From contig JANCIK010000008.1 in the NCBI GenBank assembly GCA_028532985.1, positions 3,224,001-3,288,000 of the forward strand: a stretch of DNA of 64,000 nt. The letters are read 5' to 3'. A program made the position numbers and the translations under genes. Each line of letters starts with the position of its first letter. The stretch's first letter is position 1. This document shows positions 47,193 through 60,513 of this stretch, in pieces. This DNA is from Stropharia rugosoannulata (Eukaryota > Basidiomycota > Agaricomycetes > Agaricales > Strophariaceae). The notes below the pieces were generated by a model, which saw only the letters and a list, made by a program, of their open reading frames with translations, ran no database searches and was not told where the DNA came from.

Positions 47193-47774
47193 CTAGTGCT
47201 GATCTCCAAGTATCAGTGTTCGTCCTTTGACTTTGTTAGACGGAACAGTGTTTGAATCAGTAAGGCGAGCAAAAGAATGGGTGAATGGAACCAGAGGTGT
47301 CTTGAGTCCCAAGGACAAGCCAGTGTATCCTGAAATATCAGAGATAGTGCTAGCATAGGAGCAGCCTGGGAGATTGAATGGCATTGAACTTCTGAGAAAT
47401 AAAGTCGTAGCATGGTGAAATAGGTCTTCATTTAAGATTAAGTGAACAATGCACGGTACAACTACAAATTGTGACAGAGTCCAACCATATCCCAGAAGCC
47501 AGGATATGCAACGGTTTGGGTTGGAGAATAAGCACGGTGTGACTATCCTGGAAGCCAGGGACATCACTATTGACGTGCAAGTCAAGGCCCAACGTAACTT
47601 GAAGCAACCTTCGTGCATTTTGGACTCCGATTGAATTATAAATCGGAGTTCAGAAAATGACCCAATAACTACCCGGCCCGAGCAATAAGTTTGCTTTTCG
47701 GCTTGTCTCCGGCACCTCGAATACACGCACTTCATACGGACCAGTGAGAATGCCTTTGTTTTCCACACAGTCAT
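47193..47774 (-). CDS. Hypothetical protein
   Basis: A 193-codon open frame starting MTVWKTKAFSLVRMKCVYS. Two hydrophobic stretches (about residues 88-112) could be membrane segments. No family recognised; splicing cannot be excluded and it may be spurious. Confidence 0.25.
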   Translation of the reverse strand: MTVWKTKAFSLVRMKCVYSRCRRQAEKQTYCSGRVVIGSFSELRFIIQSESKMHEGCFKLRWALTCTSIVMSLASRIVTPCLFSNPNRCISWLLGYGWTLSQFVVVPCIVHLILNEDLFHHATTLFLRSSMPFNLPGCSYASTISDISGYTGLSLGLKTPLVPFTHSFARLTDSNTVPSNKVKGRTLILGDQH

Positions 47775-48129
47775 TTACTGTTGACTTTCAAGGTACATGA
47801 CTATCGACTCTTTCCGGCCATTTCCTTCCTACACACCACACATCATTGCATCTATCTACACTTGGCTTCCAAGGTACATACAGCAAAGACTTCAGAAATG
47901 GGCTGGCTTTGCAGAGGCTCGGTCGTCTCGTCATACGTGGTCAGGTGCAGTCGAAGATACTAGCTTCATCATACCAGTCTACACCGATCAAATTGAAACT
48001 TAACATAACTATAATTCGGATGTTACAATCCCTGACATGTATTAATAAAAGCCCCTCAAACATTGTCTTTTGTCGCACCCCTCTCCCTTGCTGCGTTAAT
48101 TTTGTGCCGCCGTTGTACTATAATGCAAG

Positions 48130-49019
48130 CACTTAAACTGTCTAGTGAATCACTGTCGTCGAAATCGGCGTCGTAATGGTTTCTGGCGATTCTCTTCGTC
48201 ATGTACCGACCGCAGTGTCCGCAAATATGGAACACGTCCTCGAAAACATGTACCGGAACTCCAGCAGCATTATCGGGATCGTGAGCGTCGAGCAACCTCA
48301 TTGGTAGTTCGCTCTTCCTCGCAATGGCACCGAAAATATCCCTAGGATCTATGTATAATCAGAATAATCATCACTGGCTTGGATCCTTGTGCATTGGTAA
48401 TACTGACTGTCTTTATCGGCGCATTTGTGGTAAGGGATAGTCCTGGCCGTCATGAAATTGGAACAGTCTTGACACCTCATAAACAATGTCCAGAATTCTT
48501 CTTCGGGTAACCCATATGCAGGCAGCCAATCCAGGCTCAACAATTGGGAAAATGATGACCTATATTTCAGTGAAGGGCTGAATGACTTTACTGCGTGTAC
48601 ATTGAGAATACCGGCCGGTTTTGTTGACTTGACCGTCAATTCGTCTTTTTGGAAAGGATCAATCACAGGTCGCCAGCCTACTGTTTCTTCATGGTCTGCT
48701 TCAATCAATGAAGATTGTCATATAACTTCCTACCTGGAGTCTCGGAAGTGTCCTCCTTGATTCTGTGTTCTAACAAAGTGGTAGACATCATTACTGCAGT
48801 TTGGCTGAAGTGATGTATGCTCTGGAGTCCAGATGGTAGTGAGATTAAAGCAAGACTTGAGCAAGACAGTAGAAAGATGTACGGGACAATTGTTTTGCTA
48901 GTATTGTCGCCCATCTTACTTATGGATGCTACAGCCTTTCCACAGTCGACACCCAACTCTTGCTGAGCCCGCAGCCACTGCGCTCCTGCTGCGAAGCGAT
49001 CGGTCCCGTCTGCCCAGGC
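48130..49019 (-). CDS. Possible spliced protein with two CxxC...H zinc-binding motifs
   Basis: Candidate exons: 49022-48725 (includes TIVPYIFLLSCSSLALISL, a possible membrane helix), 48708-48349 (LPEEEFWTLFMRCQDCSNFM followed by IPYHKC) and 48301-48130 (DVFHICGHCGRYMTKRIA followed by NHYDADFDDSD). The paired C..C and H/C motifs suggest a zinc-binding module. Family unknown. Joins were not verified. Confidence 0.3.
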
Positions 49020-49357
49020 CACTGTAAAAAATTACGCACCGTATGAGTCTGTTAGTACTCCGCTAGTTGCACATCCGCCGCAGGATAACCAGGCGCGAGT
49101 ACCACTACTACCTTGGCAGTATAAACATGATACTGTACTGTTTTGAGTATAACTGTGTACCTTAGCACCGCATGAAAACATTACTACACTCTATTCTCTA
49201 CTATGGTTGCTCTACAGCATCATTGCTACAGCTCGCCCAGCTGCGGCTTGGAGCCGCTAATTCAAAGTTAAACTCCCACCAACACTTCCAAAACATTTCA
49301 TATTTGTGACTTGTCGAAAACACAAAGTAATACTAAATGTCCACCAGGTTTTCTGCT

Positions 49358-51244
49358 TTATAAACTAGTGGGACCGGTCTCCGAGAGAAGATCCTCAACT
49401 GTCACGGGGCTGATATTAGCGGCCGCTCTGGAAACAGAAGTCAAAGTCTGAAAATGATATAAAAGGCTACTGGGGTCAAGTTCCACTCTCGGCGGCGCTG
49501 GAAACGTTGTCGCAGAAGGTACATGAAATGTTTCCAACTGGCCTCTCACAAAGGATTGAAGTATGCTTGGCCTTGCTTGACCGGTGGAAAGGGGTTCCCT
49601 AGTTTGGAAGGTGATGTGTCTTATCATGTGTAGGTGGATCTTGCAGGCCCTGGACAGAGAGTGGCATAACCTGATGGGCATTGCTACCGCCTGAAGACCT
49701 TGTGGGAGGTTTGCATAGCTTGCAAGGACTCGATCTGCCTGCATGCATTCGGACATATAGAAAGTCAGACATATTGGAGACTATAGATAGATTCACCGTT
49801 ACTCACTATAGCTATTGCTAAGACCAAAACTTCACTGATAACACTTTGCGCAGTCCTGTTGATCTCAAAGAGCGTCTCTGGCCCCCAAAACATCACCAAG
49901 GCTTGAAAAATGCTCTCAACCAAAGGGGAGATATAGAACATTGTCAGACTATCCTGGGAAGTACGGCCCAAGTGTGCACATGCAGTCGACCAATTCTCCT
50001 TTTTGTACCATTTCTGGTAGCAATTCTGAATATCTGTCAGGCCAAGATAGTCATAAAGGTGGGCCGCTTGGCCCACGACCCCGTGGCTATTTCCATGCCC
50101 CAATATCACGGAGGCATCACCGGCAAAGAGACTGAGCAGTCGATCGTCGAGACCTTGACGAGCGAGATCGATGACTCGGACAATTGAACCGTGCATGAGC
50201 TCTCTGAGCTGTAACCAATTATATTAAGCGGCGATATACATCACTCAAAATTGACTCGAAGTATTAGCGACTTACACTTGAGGTAACTTCTCCTGTAACA
50301 CGAACAAAAAGGGGATCCTCCGAAGCGGCGGAGTCATCGCCGAGGGTTTCATCGGGCCATTGGGGTTGTCTGGTCTCTGAACCCGGCTCGTCCTCGACAA
50401 TAGCCAGCCGTTTCACCAAGTCTGAACCTCTAGTTTTCTTCCAGAGTGCCTTTAAGTTGGTATCCAAGTTGACCAAGCTAGTCAACTTGCCTGTCACTGT
50501 TGACTGCATGATTCATGGGGAACGATGGTAAGCACTCATTTCAATGCCTATATTTTATGAAAATGTCCGAACTGCTCACCAAAATAAAAGCAGATGTTAC
50601 TGAACAACCCGTCCATACTGCTGTGGTCAACTTGCAGCGAGAAGAATTGTAAGTTATCGAAATTACAGTCGCGAGGTCGATTGGTTCGCGTATATCGGAT
50701 GCATATCTATTTTTCCTAAGGACCCAGTTAGGGTCAAGCCTGTCTTGCATAGCAAATGGGTTAGTGGCACGACCTCCACCATGCATTCTGATGCTTTCCC
50801 ACATGTAAGTGAGGGACATTGGCTGGCTATTATCCGACATTAAGTCGAGTTGCTCCTGAAAAAAAATCAAATATAATGGTAAGTAAATAACTTGAATAAT
50901 CCTTCATGTATTCATATGCATACATTAGTCAGAAATAATGCAGATAGGGAAACGCTGTTTCCCGTGCTCCCGTATCTTAAGCCGATTGTTGTCACAGACC
51001 GTGCAGTTTCTGAAGGAGCAATCCCGCCATCCTCTGCAGATGTACGAACTTCTGGCAGGTGAAAATCCATTAATGGTATGTACGTCTGAATGTCGGTATC
51101 ACTCAAGCTGGGAACATTGCTCGGGCTGAGCATGTTATTTTCCACTAGTGTGATGACAGTGAAATGCCTAGATATGTTAGCAACCTGGAAAGGTGAGCTT
51201 CCACGGCCTGGAGGCTGAAGATTAGGCTGAGGTTGCGAGGTCAT
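49358..51244 (-). CDS. Spliced hypothetical membrane-associated protein
   Basis: Starts MTSQPQPNLQPPGRGSSPFQ at 51244. Further likely exons include LDLMSDNSQPMSLTYMWESI (50,850-50,560), DPNWVLRKNRYASDIREP, a linker ending SSVSR (50,510-50,264), ASVILGHGNSHGVVGQAAHL (about 50,210-49,800) and a C-terminal part ending LLSETGPTSL at 49358. Introns appear to be 50-60 bp. I do not recognise the family. The gene lies among transposon-derived and unknown genes. Confidence 0.35.
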
Positions 51245-52443
51245 GATGATACTGTCACGACTTGGTCATGACAAGACTGGCTTGAAGGACTAATGAAGGA
51301 TTACTAGTATGCATCGGAGTCATTCTCGCATATCATCTACTATGTCTTATATACCTCAGACTCCTGGCGAGAATAATATTCCATGTAAAGGAAGATGCCA
51401 CTGTCAACCTGAATCTTGTGGTAATTGCTCTTGAACCAACTGGATGGCCAGGCTGGCAGTTGCTTTTCCATGAATCAATTTATTTATTATTATTATGCTA
51501 TCATGCATCGACTGGTCCACTAAAATTGGACTGAAGCAATCATTGCAACCGTTTGATTCCGATACTAGTTATTAATCCTCGAGGTTCCCACTGAATTCTT
51601 GCCCAGTGCGGCACGTTGGTCGCAGTATAACAACAAGGTTCCCACTCAATCATCGTCATCCGACATCCATTTGACATGCATCAAAATCATTAAAAAAAAT
51701 TCAATTCATTTCCAGGAACTATCATGGCAGTTCTTTGTACTGTATGGCTTTGTCACAACAGCGGCAAGCCGCCGTGAAGTCAAATGACCATCAAACTTGA
51801 AGCTTGACTACCAAAAAAAATCCTGATTGCATAAATAGTTTGGCATACATCTTGAAGAGCGAATTTGATACATTATGTGACTAGTTAACTAGTTAAGTAT
51901 AGGCAGGTCATGCCACTAATGTCAGGGTACACTGAAACATACGCTGGGCGCTCACGGTACCGAGCCATCTTGCCACAGATGTTTATTGCGACATGTCAGT
52001 CAAAATCTCACTAGCAGAGACCAGCACTGAGGCAACCTGAAGTACATATTTAAGCAGTGAGTTGATTCTATGCACTGGCAGGTCTCAGGCCTCAAGTTTG
52101 ATTAAACTTACTACTACCAGTACTATTGCGAGTACTACCATTAATACTACTTTTAATAATAGTGACAGAGTTGCCTGACAAGATTTTGGCCAAATAGTCA
52201 TCACTCTCACTGCTGCGGGAACTGGGCCCGGAGCACATATTTTTATCAGTCGGGAGTTCGTCGGAAGTCATACTTAGACATGCGTTGGAGATGTATTATC
52301 ACAGCAGTGAACGGTTGACCGGAGAACCCCGACACCCGTTGCAAAACAATCCCATGCTTACGTGTATGGTATTCCACTATTCGCAGGGCCTTTTGTTCAT
52401 CATTGGTTAACTGCCAAACCACCCACAAGTCATGCTCGCACAT
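51245..52443. other. Unassigned stretch
   Basis: AT-rich, including a poly-TTA run near 51,485. No coding or repeat signal was recognised. Confidence 0.4.
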
Positions 52444-53614
52444 ATGCCTTCCCTCCGACCTGCTTCAAGTGACGGTGTCGATAGTCCTCCACCAATGGAG
52501 GTTGAAACTGCTACTGAGACATGCTCCCTGGTTCCCATCGAGAACCAAGGTATTCCTACTCTTATTTTCCCATCACTGACACCAATCTAACGAGGAGATT
52601 TCGAGTCCAAGTTCCTGATCCACTGTGCTCTTCATTTTTTGACAGGGATCGTATCCATGCTTGGAGCTCGAGTACAATATTCGTTGGCGATATGGATTTC
52701 AAGAGTTTTGCAAAAGGGTCTGACTCGGCTACTTTGTACAGTGGGAATGGGCCAGAGCCGCAGATCGACCATGTCAGCCCTTAATGCTTCTTGTTTTTTC
52801 TTTTCACAATGACCAATACCTTTGAAGGGAGATGAAGACAGTGACGATTGGGAATCCTGTAATAGTAATGAAAATTCAGAGCAGGACAACGACGACACTG
52901 TATGCCTTATGCCGGGACTCATGAAGTGTACAAGCAGTGCCGTAGCGTTATACAATGCTCACGTAGAAGGGAAAAATTTGTATAGTCAAGTGGATGTGAG
53001 TTCTCTTTTTCTTTCCACCTGTGATAGATAATTAAAACGTAGTCAGCTTCAAAACTTCCTCTCCAAGTGTCCTGTTGAGGCTTTGGAAGACTTCTTCATT
53101 GCTTCAACAGACGCCAAAAATGTGCTGTCGCTTCGTCGATCTGCTGTTTTGCTTGATCTGGACTACTGGTTGCATTTGAAAGTACTACCCCTGGTGCGTG
53201 TATATCAGAAGGATGAAACAACATTACAAGAGATCGGCAAGAGAATCCATTGTGTACAACAGGAGTGCGCGGTGAATGACCATCGTTGCATTGATCTTTG
53301 CGGACTCAATACTTGACTTCCTGGACGCACTCGTTTTCATCCCTCCTTCAAGTACAGCCAGCGGATTAGGCGAGCAAACGTCGAAAGCCTCACTCAATCC
53401 AGACGTCATTCTATTGTTGGCACCCGTCTTTTCATTGATATACTTACTAGTAGTAAAATTGCACAGCAAACCTTGTCACTGTGATGAGACACTTAACAAT
53501 GGCTCTTTCATCTTTGCGCTTCAACTATTTACTACTTTGTTCTTGGCCTCACATACTGGACAGTTTGATATTGGTACTTGGTACTCCATGCCACCAACTT
53601 TGATAATGTTGTAG
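52444..53614 (+). CDS. Possible spliced membrane protein of unknown function
   Basis: Starts MPSLRPASSDGVDSPPPMEV. Later exons would include LKGDEDSDDWESCNSNENSE, then CPVEALEDFFIASTDAKNVL and VLLDLDYWLHLKVLPLVRVY, and a last exon with DVILLLAPVFSLIYLLVVKL and FIFALQLFTTLFLASHTG, two clear membrane helices. Not recognised. One in-frame interruption near 52,800 could be an intron or a lesion. Confidence 0.35.
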
Positions 53615-54216
53615 TTTTATAATTTTATGTCTGTAAGCTTGTCTGAAAATACACAAAATTTGCCTCTGGCCAAGCAGTGCCTTCAGATTAATTACTCCTA
53701 AATCAGGGAACGGTCCGATTTTGATCACTTGATTACTTAATGACATCAATGTTGGGCGCTGGAGCGCTGACTGCTCTATCTTTGGTGTGCTTTGGTCGGC
53801 CCATCATTTACTAACTGACGTTCGCAGAATTGCAACTTGCATCCAGCCTCGGCTTCGACCAATATCAGGACTCACCAAGGGACTGACTCTGGTTTCCAGG
53901 TCATATCGTGCCTTGCTTTGCCTCCCTGTATTCCCCTTCAGCCCCAATTCAACCCACCGACATTCTCAAGACGTAGACTCAGTCCTCGGCTTCCACTTCC
54001 AAGACTCAGCAAGAAGGATCAAGGGACAATTGACTCTGACTTTCAGGTCACTTTGGATCTTGTTTTTTGTGGCTATTGTTCTTTGATCAATCTATGCTAC
54101 CTGTCCTGGCTGTTGGGGCAATCGAAGTCCAAAGCTGTGGTACTGTCTTTGCTAATACATTGTAAGTATGATTCATTATGTTTTAACTCCATCCGGCTAA
54201 TATCAATGACTGAAAC

Positions 54217-56960
54217 TTGAGCAGGCTTGGAGATATGGACCTGCCTTTGAATCCAGTGATACACAAATCCGTTAGACCGGATTTTATGCCTAGTAAATAT
54301 CACATTGCAATACGAAAGCGACTGGACCAGCAGCAAATCATTCACACAGAACGCGGGAGGCCCATTACCTTTGGAGGCAACATTTACTACTCCCCGAATA
54401 GTTCATATGTTCCGTCTTTACCATGCAATGACGGCAAAACCTTTTTTCGAAATGCTAGGCATGACAACATCGATGAGTTGCAGAAACCACTCTGGTGGGT
54501 TAAAGAAATGGCGTATCTTGCTTTTATACCCCAGCTACCCAAGTTTCACATTGTCCCATTTCACCAGCTCTATTTGAATCCAATCACCGTAAAACCATAC
54601 AAAAAGGCTTTTATACAGAAAGCCAATCCTCACGACATCATGAACTGGAAAATGACCGAACAGAGGATGCAAGACATCTTCAAATGTTTCCAATCCGCAT
54701 ACAGCATACCTGAAATGAATTACGTAGTGTCGACTTCCGTTTCATTCGCTGCTGAGTACCGGTACTCAAGTAAATACAAGTCAGACAAAAAGTGCTGTCG
54801 AAATTGGTTTGCTGTTTGGATGGGTCTGGTTTCTTTTGCAATTGTGGTGGCACAAACCTACGACGACGAGGATGATACTACACCAGTGCCCCAGTGGATG
54901 TTTTCCCTACTTCACTTTTACGATGCTCCTGTTGCTGCAGGCATCTGACAAGAACTGGCATTATTTTCTGAACATTGTCCCAGAGCGGGTGTTTTTCTAA
55001 AGATTATGGGTGAAATGTTTCAGCACCCAACAATCGATTTTTTTGTACGATGGAACATACCTATCTGGTATCCTTGGGGAGATAGGGAAGAGTACCATCT
55101 TCGCTTTAATCCGGCCGGGTGGAGTAGCTGGAAACCGCCAATACACTTACTGCAGAAGGCGAAGTCCTTTCTTGTGAAATCACCACTGTTGTTGCAAACG
55201 AATAGTCACTCATCCTCTTCCATCAATGAGCCTGCTTGGAAACTATTCATAGAGAAGAGGAAAAGCAGACAGATGGAAAAGTCCGGAGCCAAACCAGTCA
55301 AACTGCCGAAGAAGGTCTTTGTTTGGGAGAAGGCAGATGGGGAATGGAAACGTATTGCAGTTCATAAAAACGATCACGAAGAAACATTGCACGGATACGG
55401 TGAGGCACAGAAGTACTATGACAAGCTTACGAATGAGTGGGATTGTTGCGAGGCTATGGGACCGAAGACCACCGAAGAATTACAGCAGGAAGCTTGGAGC
55501 AATGAAGATGATCTGATATCTGACATGGTGCCCATCCCTACACCTGCGTTGCTCAGAGATAGTGACGTAGAAAACACTGGGGCACTTGAGGTACCTGAGG
55601 AGCATGTATACCTTTCACAGTCGGCTTTATATGATCCAACATCCGACATCAGCATGCCCAAGCGAGTGTCGACACTTCAGCTGCATGAAAGCCTCTCTAA
55701 ACGTGACAACCAGACCAACATCCATATGCAAATGGGCTCCTCGTACTCTTCTGCCCCGGAAACTTCCTTAGTGCAGAGTGTACAAGTACATTGCCCAGAC
55801 GATGAGTGCCAACCCGAAACATATTCCCCAGAAAACATATTGTATCTCGTCTACGGGTTTACGTGCCCAACCTCCCGGTCTAATATGCATCTGCCTGAGT
55901 ATGAAGTGGAGAAGGAGGCGAATATAGTCCGACATGTCTGTGGGACGCACTCGGTCTCTGATAGCTACTTCAAGTCTGCCACGGGCCAGGCGGCCATCGA
56001 TTTTGTAAAATATCTTTTACTAGCAGACTCATCTCCTCGAAACGAACTTTATGACTTGTCATCCTCCAACTACAAATATATCAAGAAGTTGTGGTGTCTT
56101 AACTCAATTCGGAGGCTACCCGGAGATCTGTATGTTTTCAAGTCTGATAATGGTTGTGCAATAATGCCATGGCTTTTGGCAGTAAAAGGCTCCATAGCAG
56201 CACTGTTTGTTGTGCGTCTAGACCAAAACTGGGATGAATACAGACTAGCATATGAACTTTTAAACCGTGGAATGCCGTTTTTCACTTTGAAATCAGTGCC
56301 TGGGGACTCTGCGACAAATAGCAATGTGCCAAAGTATATTCCTCAGACCAGGATATCTTCGTATAAATTTACAAAAGAGGACTACGAATTGTACAAGCAA
56401 GAACGTGCTAACCTCATATGCAACCCCAGAATCGGTCGTGCCGCTCTCAAAGAAGGAGGGATTATTTGGCGTTTATCAATTGAGTTGAATGTAAGCTATA
56501 GCCAAGTATTAGATGGACCAACAACCAGCACTACTCTGACTAGAAACTGCCAAGCCTTCAATTCTGGTCAGATGCAAATACAAGTGGATGACTTCCTTCA
56601 CAACTCTGAAAAAGATATAATTTGCGGCGTCTACAGGGTCTACACAGGTATGTACAACGTCAATTCAAATCTGAATATTAGATGATATTTGTGGCACACT
56701 AACACTATGTATCACTGACAGGCCGTGGTCTTCAGCAATCGATATCATCATGGTGGCCAACGGCCTCCTTGTGGGATGAGCTCATCGTCTTCCCCACCTG
56801 GTGCAATAATCTTGAACGTATATATCAGGACCGACTCAAAGAGTTGGAGTCAGGTTGTGCAAGGCCTCTCACAGCCTCTGAATGGCGGAAGATTTTGAGG
56901 GCTCATTCTCTCGTTCGACGTGCTATCAATAATTCAGCAACAAAAGCAAATGTGATGTAG
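54217..56960 (+). pseudogene. Large Agaricomycete family of unknown function, one in-frame stop
   Basis: A start at 54235 (MDLPLNPVIHKSVRPDF) gives one frame to 56,650, broken only by TGA at 54946-54948. It continues through CPRAGVFLKIMGEMFQHP, FFVRWNIPIWYPWGDREE and a long acidic middle. After a 60-70 bp intron with a GTATGT donor it ends GRGLQQSISSWWPTASLWDE, WCNNLERIYQDRLKELESG and LTASEWRKILR. I know this layout (YPWG core, then SWWP...W, E.....RL..I..G, EWR..L at the end) from many Agaricomycete proteins that occur in high copy near transposons; the function is unknown. The single stop may be a recent lesion. Confidence 0.6.
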
Positions 56961-57815
56961 GCGTCCGCAAGTAAATCATGAAGAATGTTGTATTAGTTCT
57001 TCTCGTGTCCTAGTTGCTCTCCTCAATATCATCTTGTCGGTAAATCATACCACTAGGGGTCTTCTGCACATGCCTTTCACCTCTCACCTCCTCCCATGAC
57101 TACCGTTTGAATAACTTTAGTAGCTCTGGTTCACACGCATTTGTTTTATTACAGGTAGCACAAGTCTTTTTCTTGGAACTGCAAGTCGCTCAGTGGCAAA
57201 TCAAATACAGGCAGGTGTTGGTTTACATTCGAATACTTTTCCTTTCTCCTTTCTTGCTCACGCTGCCGTGGGTTCAGGCTGACTCGTTACTCCGGGCCAC
57301 TGGCATGCACCTTGCAATCCTTTACTCCTACCCCATCTGCTATTTGTATATAGTATGTTTTGTCCTCCACTGTTTACTGCTTTTATTTTGTTGCTCAGCT
57401 TAGTTACTACATGTATTAGTAGTATGCACAGATAAAGCTTGCGCTAATTACTCGGAACTTTAAGCAATGATCTCGATTTTACATCATAACTTATTTACAG
57501 CCTTTTTGCCTGATCCTATCTCGGGATTAGGCAATGCACCAGTCCGCCCGCAGGTCCGCCTGGGCAAATTTTGATGGCAAGCCGGTCATGACTCATATCA
57601 TTATGAAAACGGCTATGAACACTAAATTAACATACTAACATAGTCTATAAGAAAATTCCTACTGCGGCGCAAGCTCGCAGCACGGACTAGTATTACTTTA
57701 GGCAGTTGCGGTACTGTGCACATAGATCGATGTGACGGTGACGGTCTGTCCAAAGTTAGATATAAAAACCAGTGTCATATAAGAGTAAAGGAGAAAAACT
57801 CCCCTAATTTCCACT
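56961..57815. other. Unassigned stretch before the DUF6698 gene
   Basis: No coding signal. A short inverted sequence around CTAATCCCGAGAT occurs near 57,515. A TATA-like ATATAAAAACC at about 57,757 may be the core promoter of the following gene. Confidence 0.35.
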
Positions 57816-59368
57816 ATGTCTCAAAATCTACAGAACACCTCACATCCAGTGCCAGAAAACAATGCAGATCTTGATGACTCCTCATCTACTAGTAATGATA
57901 ATGGGGAAAATGATCCTGCCAATGCAACCACACAAATCAAATCTTTGAAATGTCAATTGGCTGCAATGGAACAGCAACTAAAATCTAGCAATAAGCGCTC
58001 TAGAAAGCTCCGGTAGATCTTTGCTTATTTGTATTTATGGCATTCTAATCAAATAATCAAATAGAACCACAATGAGCTTAGGACATGGAATACAACATGT
58101 AGCAACATTATATGATAGTGTGTCCAGTGTGCTTGACAAGGCTGATGCACAAAATACAGAAGACTTAGAAGCAACACTTGAACGGAGGTTAGTCTTATGT
58201 GTCTGTTTTGTTCTTCTTCCATTAACAATTTATATATAGCCAACAACGTATGGCTGCTGCATGGCCTATTATTTTGCATCTAGTTCCATCTCTTAAGAAA
58301 CTTCTGGAAGAAGATGATGTTGAAATTGTAATGTCTTACCTTAATGAAGTATATTTTTAATTTTTTTCTACTGTATATATACTAATAAATTATTGCATTT
58401 TACATAGCTACAGCATGGGGCTAATAGTGCTCGTAGTGATGATGTTAATCACATTAAAGCAGAAGTCTGTACTCGGATCAATAGTCAATTTAAGCCAGAG
58501 GTTCTTTTACACAAAAATAGCCGCTTAAACAGAGGAATTCAGCATGATGTCTGTGGAAGATTGCTTTGTCCAGTGACATTTAATTGGGATGATCTTGAGT
58601 GTGTTTTATTATTGGTTTATTTTATAGATTGAATTGCTAATTGCAAATATAAAGGGTCCATGCAAGCATCCGAGGCAGCAAAGAAGGATTTATTATTAAT
58701 ACAAACTACTACTTAACTTGTTTGTATTCAAAACCTCCCTCAAATCTCAAGCGCATTGAAGAAGGCTTTCTTCAGAACAATCTCTTGGTGCAGGTTAGTA
58801 ATTTACTTGGCAGTCTATTTCCATAATACTTAATGTATACTAGGTATATGCTGCAATTTTTACTTCACCATCCTCAGCAGATGCTGTAGTTGATGAATCT
58901 TTTCAATATCAAGTAGTGCCACCAAAATCCAATAAATGTACCAAATCCTGTGTATCTGCACTTCTTGGAATGGAAGGACAGGTTACAGGCCGCTCCATAG
59001 CATATGCAGCAGTAATGGTTAGTATAACACACTACAATATTTATAATCACTGATTTTGTCCAAAATTATAGCTAGTTTTTAATTTGACAGATGCATCACA
59101 ATGGTCACACACACACAATAATTTCAGTTTTGTAGAGTTTTATAATTTTTTGATTGATTATTTTGAGGTGGAACGCAGTATGGCTTCAACCAAACGTATA
59201 CAAAATCTCTTAAAATGGTGGAAAAGGTGCTGTTTATGTTAATTAATAATGTATCTTGTTCACTAATCTATACTTTTCTCCAGAAAAATATTTCCTCAAT
59301 TTATTTCAGTTTCTAAGGATATGACAGAGTCTCATAAAATTCTTTTAGAGCAGGATGATGATTATTAG
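57816..59368 (+). CDS. DUF6698-type basidiomycete protein
   Basis: Multi-exon, AT-rich introns. Starts MSQNLQNTSHPVPENNADLD and includes a coiled coil (about residues 42-66). Exons follow with GHGIQHVATLYDSVSSVLDK, LVPSLKKLLEEDDVE, VCGRLLCPVTFNWDD, LKRIEEGFLQNNLLVQ, VYAAIFTSPSSADAVVD and VTGRSIAYAAV, ending EQDDDY at 59366-59368. The triplet GFL..LLV, IFTSPSSA and SIAYAA is the hallmark of the DUF6698 family, which is expanded in Agaricomycetes and has no known role. No stop was seen in the exons read. It lies just left of the palindrome. Confidence 0.7.
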
Positions 59369-60200
59369 CTAATTTTAATTGATAACTTTATATATATATT
59401 ATACTGATATTGATAAATAAGCTTTGTCTTGCTATACTACAGCTTAGCATCTGTAGCAAATCTAACCAAATAGAATGCTTTACTTTGCATTGGATGTTGG
59501 AGCTATAGATTGAGTCACTGTTCAACCCAAGTAGGTAACAGAGACACACATAAAAACTACAGCATGATTTTTTGTACACAAGTACACTGACTCCCTGCTG
59601 AGCTTTCCAAAATGACCTAGTGACAGGCCTGGTAATGGCCTAGGCCTGTAATTTACCAAAATTCCATAAACAGATATTAAAGTGCCATGAAGGGAATCGG
59701 GATATAGAGGGACAGCAACTTCAAGTTGGTTAGCTGTTCACTAGAGGAAGAGCATAATTGAAGTGAGACAGCACCCTAAGGAGACATAACACAAGTAACA
59801 AGCTTCTGTGGAAGACCACACAGCTTGTAGACTTAGAGAGGCAATACTTAAAGGTAGAGGGTTGAGGTCTGCCCTTAACTAAAGAAGACACACTTAGCCT
59901 CCCTGGTATTATTCAGACAATGTAGCCTACTACAGAAGGGAGCAAGTATGCTGTGCTCTATCCGACCTGGTGCTAAATGGCACTTATGGGGGCAACATAC
60001 TTCAGCAGGAGGAAAGCGCACAAAGAGCGGCTGGGAAATGCCTTTCAGAGACCAACAGCTCAGCTGTGTTGGCTCTAAGGGGATCAGGCATGACCAATCA
60101 GAGGAATAGAGGTAGGCCAACATGTACCTTGAAGCCATGGCATGCTCATGCCTTGGTTGATTGATGTCATGTGTCATCACTAGAAGATGCTGACAGGGCT

Positions 60201-60513
60201 GCTTTTGTTGAAATATTACCGCATTCAGGTGCCGTCATTCAAGCGCACCACGTCGTGTCAACATGATATATAATTTTATCTTGCACATTATGTACATGGC
60301 TTCTATTTCATTGACTGTCTTTGCCACAACCAGCCTTTCCCTATTGATTATATTCCTTTTGTCCTGTACCTAAAACTCTTACTTTCTTTACTGTATATAG
60401 TCAACTCCTCATGTATTTATATAGGGTTTAACAATAGTACAGACCTCGTGCATTTGCAAGGGTCACTGTTCAACCCGAGTAGGTGACAGAGACACACTTA
60501 TTCCAACAGCTTT
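60201..60513. mobile_element. Solo LTR A (303 bp) in the left arm, duplication GCTTT
   Basis: Positions 60206-60508 begin TGTTGAAAT and end ATTCCAACA. The five bases GCTTT flank it at 60201-60205 and 60509-60513. Inside is a TATA-like ATTTATATAGGG. The uninterrupted site exists in the related element (near 32,541-32,556). The mirror copy lies at about 62190-62492. Confidence 0.85.

Noticed and set aside
53787..54216. 5' exons for the large unknown gene
   Set aside because: Frames at 53,787-54,086 and 53,837-54,220 are Pro/Ser/Arg-rich and do not join convincingly to the frame at 54,217.
57107..57403. 98-codon hydrophobic frame
   Set aside because: Leu/Phe/Cys-rich translation of T-rich DNA in an intergenic stretch; no conserved pattern.
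59875..60180. 101-codon frame present twice, once in each palindrome arm
   Set aside because: The two copies are identical only because the DNA arms are; no motif suggests a protein.
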